Positions 1 to 7,669 of a stretch of DNA of 38,153 nt are shown here, piece after piece. The stretch covers positions 1 through 38,153 of the forward strand of contig JAQXHN010000017.1 in the NCBI GenBank assembly GCA_029007295.1, in the 5' to 3' direction. The stretch is from Clostridia bacterium (lineage in GTDB: Bacteria; Bacillota; Clostridia; Oscillospirales; CAG-272). The notes below the pieces were generated by a model, which ran no database searches, was not told where the DNA came from, and was given only the letters and a program-made list of their open reading frames with translations. Each line of letters opens with the position of its first letter. Within the stretch, counting starts at the first letter, position 1. A program made the position numbers and the translations under genes.

Positions 1-93
1 AGCTTTACCGTGCAAACCAATACCTTAACTCTTGTCGGAGGAAATGATACAGCAATACCGGGAAAGGTTTATGAGCTGACAAAACAAGAATGA
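1..93 (+). CDS. C-terminal end of an unidentified gene (partial)
   Basis: An open frame runs from the window edge to a TGA at 91-93 and encodes 30 residues ending VYELTKQE. The Thr- and Val-rich stretch before that resembles the last beta strands of an extracellular or carbohydrate-active protein, but it is too short to assign. No start is visible, so the gene enters from outside the window. Confidence 0.35.
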   Translation, partial: SFTVQTNTLTLVGGNDTAIPGKVYELTKQE

Positions 94-133
94 AGCGTGC
101 TAAACACAACAGTAGCTATTAACGTAGGTCTAT

Positions 134-322
134 ATGAAAAGCAAAAAAGTATTACCGTTAATTTCGCTACTGTTTGTCGCTATAATGCTCTTTTCTATCG
201 GAATGATAGTAAAAGAGCATCGGGAACGCCAACAAGATATAAAAGGGTTTGAACAGTTAGAAGAAATTATAACCGAAGTAGAACAAGTATTACTGTTACG
301 GCACTGCAAACGATGCTTATGA
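134..322 (+). pseudogene. Sortase-B-like N-terminal stub
   Basis: The 62-aa frame has one membrane segment (about residues 7-26) followed by a charged stretch containing KEHRERQQDIKGFEQL. That layout resembles the N-terminus of class B sortases: a membrane anchor, then a charged helix. No catalytic domain follows. Instead the frame runs at position 282 into a 31-bp sequence that recurs at 24187, and soon stops. The likely reading is a gene truncated at a repeat or rearrangement junction. The sortase resemblance is recalled family knowledge and weak; the truncation by the repeat is visible. Confidence 0.35.
282..312 (+). repeat. Dispersed repeat, copy 1
   Basis: 31 bases are identical to 24187-24217, and similarity continues with scattered changes for about 20 bases more. 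In one frame both copies read TSITVTALQT followed by a hydrophobic stretch, so the repeat may be a remnant of a coding segment. Confidence 0.7.
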
Positions 323-377
323 TATCTAAAATTATAATATTTTACAAATGTCCTTTTGTTTGATAAAATATCGCATA

Positions 378-408
378 GGGGGACGGAACCGTTTTGTCCC
401 GTTCCCCT
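378..408 (-). repeat. Imperfect GC-rich inverted repeat
   Basis: A GGGGGACGG / CCGTTCCCC type imperfect inverted repeat lies just past the end of the small minus-strand frame at 414-536. It could act as a transcription terminator, but there is no good T-run. Confidence 0.3.
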
Positions 409-413
409 GCGTT

Positions 414-536
414 CTACTTGATAAGCTCTTTAATTAACGATGTTAAACTGCTTATCAGGTTTATGACGGCGGCGATAAGAGTTGCTATTGCAAGTATTTT
501 ATCGTTTCAGTTTTTCTTATGCTTACGGGCATACAT
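414..536 (-). pseudogene. Tiny hydrophobic peptide gene with an in-frame TGA
   Basis: Read on the minus strand from ATG 536, the frame is MYARKHKKN, then TGA (507-509), then 30 residues forming one hydrophobic helix (core ILAIATLIAAVINLI) ending in KELIK. A short basic head followed by a hydrophobic helix is typical of small membrane peptides, including type I toxins. The stop codon makes an inactivated gene the simplest reading. There is no convincing ribosome site. A chance frame cannot be excluded. Confidence 0.3.
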
Positions 537-665
537 TTTCAGCAATTCAAGAAGAATATTATATTATAACATGCAAAAATATCCATTTATAAACAATACA
601 CGAAAAACCGCTTACAAAAGTGTAAGCGGTATTTGATTATCCTGACCGGTTTGACAAACTTGAAT

Positions 666-800
666 TTACAGCGTCAATGCTTTTTCGGTTTCCGATATAT
701 CCCGTTCAATCAGCGAACGCATACTGTCTTTATATTTTGACAAATCCGCATTATGAAGATAAGTCAACAAAATGCAAACAAAAGTATTCAATAAGCAATT
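666..800 (-). pseudogene. C-terminal remnant of an unrecognised protein
   Basis: The minus-strand frame ending at 666 has a hydrophilic, protein-like tail (NADLSKYKDSMRSL then IERDISETEKALTL). Upstream of about 800 it turns into the antisense of the XRE gene, so no complete gene is present. I read it as the leftover end of a decayed gene; its family is not recognised. Confidence 0.25.
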
Positions 801-838
801 GCTAATAAGTATAATTGTTGTGTGCGAGGTGAGGCACG

Positions 839-1177
839 ATGATACTTGATTTTTCAATCCGACTTCGGGAATTAAGAGCGAGTAAGCGCTTGAGCCAAGA
901 GCAAGTAGCACAGATTATAGGCGTTACAAAATCCACTATATCCGCATACGAAAATGACTTACGGCAGCCGTCCTTTGAAATACTGCTGAAGCTTGCGAAC
1001 CTGTATCGCGTATCAACCGATTATCTGCTTGGGCGGACAGATACCGTATCCGTTGACTTAACGGATTTAACGGTAGCGGAAGCAACATTAGTTACAGAGC
1101 TTGTGTCTGCAATGAGCGTTCGAAACAGGCGGCTTGCAAGGTTAGTCGATGAAAGTATGTACTGTGACGAAGAATAA
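839..1177 (+). CDS. XRE-family HTH transcriptional regulator
   Basis: 112 aa. Residues about 6-64 form a Cro/C1-type helix-turn-helix: RLRELRASKRLSQEQVAQ, then the recognition helix segment GVTKSTISAYENDLRQPS, then LLGRTD, where such domains end. The remaining 45 residues form a short C-terminal helix region. The start ATG follows GAGGTGAGG (827-835), a usable ribosome site. Neighbours are decayed fragments, so this is probably a surviving regulator of a mobile or accessory element. No operator was identified. Confident as a DNA-binding protein; target unknown. Confidence 0.85.
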   Translation: MILDFSIRLRELRASKRLSQEQVAQIIGVTKSTISAYENDLRQPSFEILLKLANLYRVSTDYLLGRTDTVSVDLTDLTVAEATLVTELVSAMSVRNRRLARLVDESMYCDEE

Positions 1178-1530
1178 ACAGCATAGAGCTTCTGACATAA
1201 CTGTAAAGTCAGGCTGATAAGAAAATAATTTTGATGCCGGTCCGGATATTACCGTGAGAATTAATGTAGGTTTTTGAGATAATTCCCCTAATGAAGCCCC
1301 TTTCGGAAAAACAAAATAATCAGGCTTTCGCAGCGCTTTCGGCGTTTTCGACCGGAACTTCTTCAAAACGGGTCTTCGGTAAACGTATTTTAGGTTTACC
1401 TGTATTATACGGTAAAGGAATGTTTGATATTAAGCTGTAATTTATTTTTCGGCATTCTTAGTACCCGATATTAGGAATAATAAAAAACACATGTGTGTAA
1501 TAATTAAATATTTTATAAAGGCGGTTTGAA
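1178..1530. other. Intergenic stretch with one short unexplained frame
   Basis: No confident gene. A 49-codon plus-strand frame, 1291-1440 (ATG to TAA), ends in KRILGLPVLYGKGMFDIKL, which looks protein-like, but it has no ribosome site and may be the tail of a decayed gene. A 7-bp inverted repeat (GGTAAAC/GTTTACC, 1377-1399) lies within that frame. An ACATGTGT palindrome lies at about 1490-1497, upstream of the M23 gene. Confidence 0.3.
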
Positions 1531-3246
1531 ATGAAAATGTTCAACAGAAGAATCGTATCAGTAATAATTGCTGTTGTCACAATACTGACAGCGTCGGCAA
1601 TTACTTCGCTCCCTGTCGGCGCTACGTCTCGTTCGGTCAGCGATGCATATTACTATAATTACTACGGAAATTATTCGGATGTATCGAATAATTATTCAAT
1701 CGATAGTAACACGGTAGAGTCATCTAATACATGGAGATGGCCTATTACCAATCAAATTTTCGGAAGAGGATTTGACGGAACACATAAGGCGGTAGACATT
1801 GTAGCTCCTTCCGGACAAACGGTTATGGCAGCAAAAGAAGGAACAGTAGTTTGCGCTACCACTGCATCAGCATCGGCGTCATACCGCTGTCCAAGCTGTT
1901 CATATACAGGAGCCGGATATCATGTAGTAATACGACATCCTGACGGATTCTATTCATTTTATGCCCATTTAAGCAGTGTTAATACAACTGTCGGTGCATA
2001 TGTTAAATCGGGGCAGTCTATTGGAGCAGTCGGTTCTACGGGAAATTCAACAGGTCCTCATCTCCATTTTGCAATATCTTCCGAAGGATTGTATTCACTT
2101 GTAGATCCGTTAGTATATATAACGCCTTTTAGTTCGGTAACTGCTAATGTTTCTTCGAATGACGTCGTTATTACGGGAAATTTTGGCGCCTGGGGTCCTA
2201 CAATGCAGACTGCGGGATTTTATATAGGCACAAGCAAAACCAATATGACAAAAGTTACTGAAACTCTTAACACAAACGGTTATGTTAACGGAGTGGCAAT
2301 ACAAAATATTTTTTACTCAATGTCTAAGTGGTATCCGTATTTAAAACAGGGTAATACGTATTACTATAAGATGTATATTACTCGTAACGGAAAAGAGTAT
2401 TGCAGTGATATATATTCATTTTCTTACGGAACTCATACACATTCATGGGATTCAGGTATTACGACTCAATGGCCGACTTGTACTCAAAACGGCACAAGGG
2501 TATACTCGTGTACCGGATGCAACGCAACAAAAACTGAGACTATTTCGGCAAAAGGGCATCAATACGGCAGCTGGACGACCGTAAAGGAGGCAACAATCGC
2601 CCAAGACGGGGAGAGCCGTACGTATTGTTCAAATTGCGATGCGTATAAAACAAAACGTATTCCCAGACTGAGCGAAAATCTTTCGTCGGATTTTGACGAT
2701 GTCAAATCCGACTCATGGTACAAGCCGTACATTGATTATGCATATACATACGGTTTATTAAAGGGAACCGGCGTAAGACAAATGCAGCCGGAGCGTACCG
2801 TGACGAGAGCGGAATTTGTACAGATTCTCGCAAGCCTTGCCGGTGTTAATACCTCCAACAAAAATGTTTTTTCAGGCTTTGCGGACGTTAAGCCCGGACA
2901 GTGGTATACTCCCGCTGTGAAATGGGCAAGTGAAAACGGCATTGTATCTGGCATAAGCGCAACGAAATTTGCTCCAAACAACAAAATTACCCGTGAACAG
3001 ATGTGTACTATGCTCGTTAAATTTATCGAAAACTACATGCACATTACGATAAAGAATAAAAATCAGAAAACTACCTTTACTGATGACGCTTTTATTTCCT
3101 CATGGGCAAAATATTCGGTATATAAGTGTCAGACGGGCGGTTTGGTTTCCGGAGTATCGGCGTCGCTGTTTGCCCCGAAAAATTATGCAACCCGTGCGAG
3201 TGCGGCGGTTATAATTTCACAATTCCACGCCGAGTATGCGAAATAA
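1531..3246 (+). CDS. Secreted M23 peptidase with zinc-ribbon-like repeats and three SLH domains
   Basis: 571 aa. A signal peptide covers residues 1-32. The LytM/M23 metallopeptidase core (about 70-200) keeps the zinc and catalytic set: H85xxxD89, H146 in YAHL, and H177-L-H179. The fold normally cleaves peptide cross-bridges of peptidoglycan. A short insert with C120-P-S-C123 lies inside the core. Residues about 205-300 look like a beta-sandwich. Residues about 300-380 carry two Cys-pair units (TCTQNGTRVYSCTGC and a second ending YCSNCDAYKT). Three SLH domains (about 388-568) should bind secondary cell-wall polymer. The start follows AAAGGCGG. The gene stands alone. Role: surface-retained cell-wall hydrolase. 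Confidence 0.9.
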   Translation: MKMFNRRIVSVIIAVVTILTASAITSLPVGATSRSVSDAYYYNYYGNYSDVSNNYSIDSNTVESSNTWRWPITNQIFGRGFDGTHKAVDIVAPSGQTVMAAKEGTVVCATTASASASYRCPSCSYTGAGYHVVIRHPDGFYSFYAHLSSVNTTVGAYVKSGQSIGAVGSTGNSTGPHLHFAISSEGLYSLVDPLVYITPFSSVTANVSSNDVVITGNFGAWGPTMQTAGFYIGTSKTNMTKVTETLNTNGYVNGVAIQNIFYSMSKWYPYLKQGNTYYYKMYITRNGKEYCSDIYSFSYGTHTHSWDSGITTQWPTCTQNGTRVYSCTGCNATKTETISAKGHQYGSWTTVKEATIAQDGESRTYCSNCDAYKTKRIPRLSENLSSDFDDVKSDSWYKPYIDYAYTYGLLKGTGVRQMQPERTVTRAEFVQILASLAGVNTSNKNVFSGFADVKPGQWYTPAVKWASENGIVSGISATKFAPNNKITREQMCTMLVKFIENYMHITIKNKNQKTTFTDDAFISSWAKYSVYKCQTGGLVSGVSASLFAPKNYATRASAAVIISQFHAEYAK

Positions 3247-3400
3247 AAACGCAAAAAACGCTTTACGCCAATATTTAAGATAATGTTTGTGATAAAAGGG
3301 ATTATAACGGAGATTATACATTGCTTTGCTTTACAAACCGTAATTTAGCTTAAATTGTTCGGGAGGCTTCAGCTTTAAATTAAATATCTCTATAGTCAAA

Positions 3401-3440
3401 TTACCTCCTAAATGTTGTTTTTACAACATTTAGGAGGTAA
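3401..3440. repeat. Perfect 18-bp inverted repeat containing a Shine-Dalgarno core
   Basis: Bases 3401-3418 and 3423-3440 are exactly complementary around a TTTT loop. The right arm includes TTTAGGAGGTAA and the left arm its complement, TTACCTCCT, which resembles the anti-SD end of 16S rRNA. An A-rich tail (AAAAATTTT) follows. It could be a terminator of the region or the core of a short mobile repeat. No gene end is close upstream. Confidence 0.75.
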
Positions 3441-3653
3441 AAATTTTCAAGCGTAAAGAAAACGAGCAGGTACAGTGAAGCCGAGATACCTTGTAACAAC
3501 CGGACAAGCCTTCGTCAGTTTGCCGCCGATATACGCACCTTTAATTTTTTCGACAGACAGAGATGATATTAACGAACCAAAAATCCTGCTCGGCAATCAG
3601 CCTGTAATACTACGGCATATCAAGGCTTACCAGCACAATAACAAGGGATAGAT

Positions 3654-3840
3654 TAAGAATCGGACTGTAAAGCTTTAAGGCTTTTTCCGGCTTTTTCTCC
3701 CGTGTTTTATGTTTTGTACATATCGGCGGGCGTAACGGATATGATCGACGGTGCGGTCTCAAGAATAACAAATAAAGACGATGAATTTGGCTAAAGATTG
3801 GATACGTTCGCCGAATTTGTTTTTGTTGTAATTTCATGTG
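3654..3840 (+). pseudogene. Fossil CDP-alcohol phosphatidyltransferase
   Basis: In one plus-strand frame the sequence reads FPAFSPVFYVLYISAG, then TDMIDGAVSRITNKDDEFG, stop, then RLDTFAEFVFVVIS. This matches the catalytic motif of CDP-alcohol phosphatidyltransferases, D-x2-D-G-x2-(A/S)-R-x8-G-x3-D-x3-(D/E), with TAA in place of the residue after the motif Gly and E in place of the last D. The family makes phospholipids such as phosphatidylglycerophosphate or phosphatidylserine. Frames upstream (about 3600-3655) are also partly protein-like and seem shifted. No start or upstream domain survives. Confidence 0.65.
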
Positions 3841-3868
3841 GACAATATCGCTTGTTTTATGTTATACT
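3839..3868 (+). promoter_or_regulatory. Sigma-A-type promoter for the hairpin RNA candidate
   Basis: TGGACA (3839-3844), an 18-bp spacer and TATACT (3863-3868). Transcription would start near 3875, at the foot of the hairpin. Confidence 0.5.
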
Positions 3869-3874
3869 ATTCAT

Positions 3875-3956
3875 GGTGATTGAGTCCTCTCTGTTGAATG
3901 ATTGTATGGTATCTTGATTTTAACGGAACTCAATCGCTTTTTCTATATTTTCAGTC
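3875..3956 (+). ncRNA. Candidate small hairpin RNA with a CRISPR-repeat-like half
   Basis: Starting just after the promoter at 3839-3868, GATTGAGT (3879-3886) pairs with ACTCAATC (3928-3935), with CC/GG continuing across a bulged A. Inside, GTTGAA (3893-3898) pairs with TTTAAC. CGCTTTTTC follows the stem, as in a terminator. The right part, 3900-3935, is exactly 36 nt with inverted ends GATTG...CAATC, the usual shape of a type II CRISPR repeat. On the minus strand a TACAAT -10 with a TTGTTT -35 lies where a leader promoter would be. No second copy or spacer array is present. The function is unknown. Confidence 0.4.
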
Positions 3957-4007
3957 TCACATCTATTGTAACACTACAGTAGCTGAAAACAAGCTTTTTG
4001 CAAAATC

Positions 4008-4036
4008 TTGAAAATGCGACGCTTTTATGATATAAT
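4008..4036 (+). promoter_or_regulatory. Sigma-A promoter of the acyltransferase gene
   Basis: TTGAAA (4008-4013), a 17-bp spacer and TATAAT (4031-4036), about 77 bases before the ATG at 4113. Confidence 0.75.
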
Positions 4037-4112
4037 GTAATCTGTCAATGTCGGTAAAGCGCCGCCGGAAAGCTTTACTCATAAATAAGGTTAAAAATAT
4101 ACGGAGAAGCAT

Positions 4113-5198
4113 ATGACAAAAGGAATAACAGAAAAAAAGCGTCTTGTCGGAATTGACATAATTAAAGCGCTGTCGGTGTTTTTTGTGGTTGTAATTCATT
4201 TTTATCTGAACAGTGCATACTATACCGCTCCGCTGGGCGGACCCAATATGTTTGTTCAGTCGTACATAAGGTGGATTGTTTTGAGCGGCGTTCCTCTTTT
4301 CATTATGTGTACGGGGTATCTGAATTATAAAAAAGAGGCGAGCGCCTCTTATTACGGGAAAATCACCTCCGTTATAATTCCTTATGCGGTTATCAGCGTT
4401 ATTTGTATTGCCGTAAAGCATTTTGCGGGCATCGAGGCTTTCGATTTTAAAAAATCGCTGTATAGCGTTTTTAATTTCTCCGCCGATAATTATTCGTGGT
4501 ATGTGAATATGTATATCGGGCTTTTCCTTTTAGCGCCTATATTTAATTACTGCATAAAGAGTACCGACCGAAGTCAGTTAAAAAATATAATTATTGTTCT
4601 GTCAGTAACGATATCTCTTCCGTCGACGTTCAATCAAATAATATTCAGCGACGAAAAATTCCAATATTTTCGATTTCCCGAATGGTGGCAAAATTTTTAT
4701 CCTGTTCTTTTCTATTTCCTCGGCGCATATATAGCGAAGTACGGCCTTAGAGTGAAAAAAGCCGTACTCGCCCTTATTGCTCTTGTTTTGCCTGTTATAC
4801 AGACTGCGGCTCAATTTGTGTTTTGCAATAAACCGAATTTGGACAACTGGGTTTTCTATAATAACGGTTCACTGTATTTTGTAATTGAAGCCGTATGTAT
4901 CTTTGCACTGCTTTATTCTATCGAGGGGAAAAGCAATTCGTGCAAAAAAATACTTAAGACGGTCTCATGCTCGACGCTGGAAATATATCTTTTCAGTTAT
5001 CTTTCGGACACCTTTATTTACAGTTATTTAAAAAATGCGACAGGCTTGCCGAATAATATGAATCAGCAGGAGTTTTTTATAAAATATTTTGCATTGGCCG
5101 TTATTTTGTCGTTTGCGATAAGTCTTGCCGTTTCGGTTGCGTATAAGTATATTTACGGTTTCGTCGTAAACGGAATAAAGAAAATATCGGTCAAATAA
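4113..5198 (+). CDS. Acyltransferase-3 family membrane protein
   Basis: 361 aa with about ten hydrophobic segments. The N-terminus has the family signature: the helix IDIIKALSVFFVVVIHF (conserved R/K and H), then SGVPLFIMCTGYLN, which matches the V-P-L-F-x-x-x-x-G-Y motif. Acyltransferase-3 proteins transfer acetyl or other acyl groups from the cytoplasm to surface glycans such as O-antigen, wall polymers or peptidoglycan. Its ribosome site is GGAGAAG. The gene has its own promoter and converges on the fucosidase gene. A second family member lies at 7670-8776. The exact acceptor cannot be told from the sequence. Confidence 0.85.
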   Translation: MTKGITEKKRLVGIDIIKALSVFFVVVIHFYLNSAYYTAPLGGPNMFVQSYIRWIVLSGVPLFIMCTGYLNYKKEASASYYGKITSVIIPYAVISVICIAVKHFAGIEAFDFKKSLYSVFNFSADNYSWYVNMYIGLFLLAPIFNYCIKSTDRSQLKNIIIVLSVTISLPSTFNQIIFSDEKFQYFRFPEWWQNFYPVLFYFLGAYIAKYGLRVKKAVLALIALVLPVIQTAAQFVFCNKPNLDNWVFYNNGSLYFVIEAVCIFALLYSIEGKSNSCKKILKTVSCSTLEIYLFSYLSDTFIYSYLKNATGLPNNMNQQEFFIKYFALAVILSFAISLAVSVAYKYIYGFVVNGIKKISVK

Positions 5199-5237
5199 AT
5201 AATAATAAATATTGGGCTTTATCGAAAAATATCGGCA

Positions 5238-6500
5238 TTATTTCAAATATGCCTTTGCCACGCGTACGCAGAAATCCGTTCCGTACTTGTATCCGGTTAA
5301 ATTGACGTTTAGCGAATTGTCCTTGCCTTGAGTAAATTCAAGAGACTCCTTTGAGTCCATCCATTCGATTTTCTCAATCTTAGCCTTAACATTGGAAAAG
5401 CCGACAATTCCCGAATAGCCGGAACCTACGGTAACATTCTTATCGCCGATTTCGCCTAAAACGAAATCGAAGATATAGTATGCATTTTGTGTTCTTGATT
5501 TCAGGATTTTGACATTGGCGATAGAGGAGACGCCGTCGGGATAAACAAGCATCTCGGAATCGTAAATCGCTTCGCCGAACACGGAAAGCCATGAGCCGAT
5601 AATATCAAGCGTTGCCGTTTGATACGGAATTAAGGCGCCGCTTGCGGTAGGAGAAACATTCAAAAGGAAATTTGCGCCGCAGCATCTTGCATTGCAAAGC
5701 TCGTATATCAGCTCTGCGGGAGATTTGTAGTTTAAGTCGTTTTTTGCAATGCCCCAGTGCTTATTCATTGTGAGGCATACTTCGGCGGCACAGTATTTCG
5801 GAACGCCGTCACGGTCAATCGGGTGAACGTTGCCCTGCTCAAATGTAACGACGTCGATATCCTTGTGTATCCTTTCGCCGCGTCGTCCCATACCGGTGTT
5901 GTTTATGATTATTGCATCAGGCTGATATTTACGGATTGTGCCGTATAAATCGTCGAGCTTCCAATCTCCGTGAGGCTTTATCCAGTTTCCGTCAAAGAAA
6001 AATCCGCCTATTTTGCCGTAATATTTGCACAGTATTTCAACGCTTTGGCGAAGGTATTCAAGGTAGGTATCAAAGTCCTCGTCAAAGCTCTTTTGATACC
6101 AGTCCCATGTGGTGTGATACAGGAAGGGAACTATTCCGAATTCATTGCATGCGTCGCAGAATTCCCGAACAAAGTCTCTGTTGCAGAAATGCACGGAGTC
6201 AAAATCGCAAAGCCCCCTTGTATCGTAAAGAGAAAAGCCCTCGTGATGACGGGTGGTGAAGGTTATATACTTACACCCTGCCTTCTTTGCGGTTTCAACC
6301 AGAGCTCTTGCGTCAAAATCCTCTGCGGTAAAGGTTTCGGCAAGGTGCTGATACTTGTCCATATTTCGGTCTGTCATCCAGTAAATCCATTCTCCTTTTT
6401 CAATTTGAGAATAAAGACCCCAGTGAACAAACATTCCGTATGCGAGAGCCTCGTAATCTGATATTCTTTTTTCCGGCGTCGGAAGATTTACATTGCTCAT
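5238..6500 (-). CDS. Alpha-L-fucosidase, GH29
   Basis: 420 aa, no signal peptide, so probably cytoplasmic and acting on imported oligosaccharides. GH29 features are present: GMFVHWGLYS near residue 22, the TTRHHEGF loop (82-89), and GGFFFDGNW, whose D170 is the expected catalytic nucleophile. A short beta-rich C-terminal domain follows the barrel. The enzyme releases L-fucose from fucosylated glycans by a retaining mechanism. ATG 6500 follows AAAGG. The gene is transcribed away from the aldolase gene across a 200-bp region with a promoter for each. No fucose isomerase or kinase is nearby, so the fate of the fucose is not shown. Confidence 0.9.
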   Translation of the reverse strand: MSNVNLPTPEKRISDYEALAYGMFVHWGLYSQIEKGEWIYWMTDRNMDKYQHLAETFTAEDFDARALVETAKKAGCKYITFTTRHHEGFSLYDTRGLCDFDSVHFCNRDFVREFCDACNEFGIVPFLYHTTWDWYQKSFDEDFDTYLEYLRQSVEILCKYYGKIGGFFFDGNWIKPHGDWKLDDLYGTIRKYQPDAIIINNTGMGRRGERIHKDIDVVTFEQGNVHPIDRDGVPKYCAAEVCLTMNKHWGIAKNDLNYKSPAELIYELCNARCCGANFLLNVSPTASGALIPYQTATLDIIGSWLSVFGEAIYDSEMLVYPDGVSSIANVKILKSRTQNAYYIFDFVLGEIGDKNVTVGSGYSGIVGFSNVKAKIEKIEWMDSKESLEFTQGKDNSLNVNLTGYKYGTDFCVRVAKAYLK

Positions 6501-6546
6501 ATAAATTTACCTTTCGTAATAAATCCTTTCGTTTAGGTGTTACTAA

Positions 6547-6576
6547 ATTATAGCTTATATGTGTTTGATTTGTCAA
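6547..6576 (-). promoter_or_regulatory. Promoter of the fucosidase gene
   Basis: On the minus strand TTGACA (6576-6571), an 18-bp spacer and TATAAT (6552-6547), about 45 bases before the start codon. Confidence 0.7.
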
Positions 6577-6623
6577 TATAAACGGGTATTTTTCGATAAA
6601 ATTCTCTTTTTAAAAAATAATAC

Positions 6624-6652
6624 TTGTTTTATTAAAAGAATTGTGCTACACT
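6624..6652 (+). promoter_or_regulatory. Promoter of the aldolase gene
   Basis: TTGTTT (6624-6629), a 17-bp spacer and TACACT (6647-6652). The start codon is about 48 bases downstream. Confidence 0.6.
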
Positions 6653-6700
6653 GGCACTAATACCGCTTTATTAATAATCGGAAATTAGGAGGAAATATTG

Positions 6701-7546
6701 ATGCCGCTTGTTACTATGAAAGACATGCTCACCGAAGCCCGTAAGGGTAAATACGCTATCGGAGCATTTGAATTTTGGTCTTACGATTCCGCTTATGCGG
6801 TAGCCAAGGCCGCAAAAAGCTTAAACGTTCCCGCTATTTTGCAGGTAGGTCCTTTTGAAAAGGACTATATGGACGGCTATAAGAATGCCGTTAAGATTGC
6901 TCAAATGGCTGCAAATACGTTTGATTTGCCTATTGCAGTTCATCTTGATCACTCACCCGATTACGAGCAGGTTCAGGAAGCGCTTGATGCAGGATTTACC
7001 TCGGTTATGATTGACGCCTCCGCCTACGAGTATGATAAGAACGTTGAAATCACGTGCAAGTGCGTTGAGGCCGCACGCCGTTACGGCGCTTCCATCGAAG
7101 CCGAAATCGGCAAGCTTGCGGGCAACGAGGGCAATGTGAATAATGAGGAAGACGACCAGACGGACCCGGATATGGCGGCTAAGTTCGTTAAGGATACGGG
7201 AGTTGACTGTCTTGCGGTTGCAATCGGTACCGCTCACGGATTTTATACAAAGCCCCCGGTAATCAATATCAAGCGTCTCGAAGAGATTGCCGCAAAGGTT
7301 GAAATTCCGCTGGTGCTTCACGGCGGTTCGGGTACCCCCGAGGACAAGGTCGCAGATGCGTGCGAACGAGGAATCGCAAAGGTTAATATCTGCACGGAGT
7401 TTATTGCCGCCTTCGGTCAGGGCTTCAAGGGTCAGGACGCACAGGGCTTTAAGTACAATGTAAACACTCTCTTCCGCGAGGGCAGAGAAGCCGGCAGCGC
7501 TCTTGCAAAGCATAAGATGGAGCTGTTGCTTTCACGCAGAGCATAA
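6701..7546 (+). CDS. Class II ketose-bisphosphate aldolase
   Basis: 281 aa. Zinc-dependent class II aldolase fold: VHLDHSPDY holds the catalytic D83 and zinc ligand H84, E135 lies in SIEAEIGKL, H179 in GTAHGFY, and H207 in LVLHGGSG. The family cleaves fructose- or tagatose-1,6-bisphosphate to DHAP and glyceraldehyde-3-phosphate; which substrate applies is uncertain. The start is ATG 6701 rather than TTG 6698 because AGGAGG (6687-6692) is eight bases away from the ATG. It stands alone, divergent from the fucosidase, with a terminator after it. It may serve glycolysis or sugar-phosphate breakdown linked to glycan use. Confidence 0.88.
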   Translation: MPLVTMKDMLTEARKGKYAIGAFEFWSYDSAYAVAKAAKSLNVPAILQVGPFEKDYMDGYKNAVKIAQMAANTFDLPIAVHLDHSPDYEQVQEALDAGFTSVMIDASAYEYDKNVEITCKCVEAARRYGASIEAEIGKLAGNEGNVNNEEDDQTDPDMAAKFVKDTGVDCLAVAIGTAHGFYTKPPVINIKRLEEIAAKVEIPLVLHGGSGTPEDKVADACERGIAKVNICTEFIAAFGQGFKGQDAQGFKYNVNTLFREGREAGSALAKHKMELLLSRRA

Positions 7547-7559
7547 TTTTTTCACTTTC

Positions 7560-7602
7560 AAAAGCCGTTTGGTAAAGCTAAGTATTGCCGACGGCTTTTT
7601 TA
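7560..7602 (+). terminator. Intrinsic terminator after the aldolase gene
   Basis: AAAGCCGT (7561-7568) pairs with ACGGCTTT (7591-7598) across a 22-nt loop, followed by a T-rich run. Confidence 0.75.
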
Positions 7603-7612
7603 TTTTCCGAAA

Positions 7613-7641
7613 TTGACAAATCTGCAATAATATGGTACACT
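7613..7641 (+). promoter_or_regulatory. Promoter of the second acyltransferase gene
   Basis: TTGACA (7613-7618), a 17-bp spacer and TACACT (7636-7641). Transcription would start near 7648, which excludes the upstream ATG at 7646 as the start codon. Confidence 0.7.
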
Positions 7642-7669
7642 CAAGATGATTTTTAAATTCGGAGTTTGT

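Larger units (their letters stand above)
3247..4007. other. Long non-coding stretch holding decayed genes and hairpins
   Basis: No intact gene in this 760-base stretch. It holds a perfect 18-bp stem-loop (3401-3440), a fossil CDP-alcohol phosphatidyltransferase (3654-3840) and a small hairpin RNA candidate (3875-3956) with promoter-like sequences on both strands. Confidence 0.6.

Noticed and set aside
507..509. TGA in the small peptide frame read as selenocysteine
   Set aside because: No downstream SECIS-like hairpin next to the codon, and the surrounding peptide has no redox motif.
394..636. 80-codon plus-strand frame
   Set aside because: No ribosome site at its non-ATG start, composition is not protein-like, and it is antisense to the small hydrophobic peptide frame.
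3610..3837. 75-codon minus-strand frame
   Set aside because: Antisense to the phosphatidyltransferase fossil, whose motif is on the plus strand.
3900..3935. CRISPR array
   Set aside because: Only one repeat-like unit is present, with no second copy and no spacers. Kept only as a candidate orphan unit or hairpin RNA.
6701..7546. Fuculose-phosphate aldolase to pair with the fucosidase
   Set aside because: Motifs are of the class II fructose/tagatose-bisphosphate family (HLDH, GTAHG, LHGGSG), not the fuculose aldolase family.
7646..7669. Upstream ATG as start of the second acyltransferase
   Set aside because: It lies before the predicted transcription start and has no ribosome site; ATG 7670 has GGAG at good spacing.
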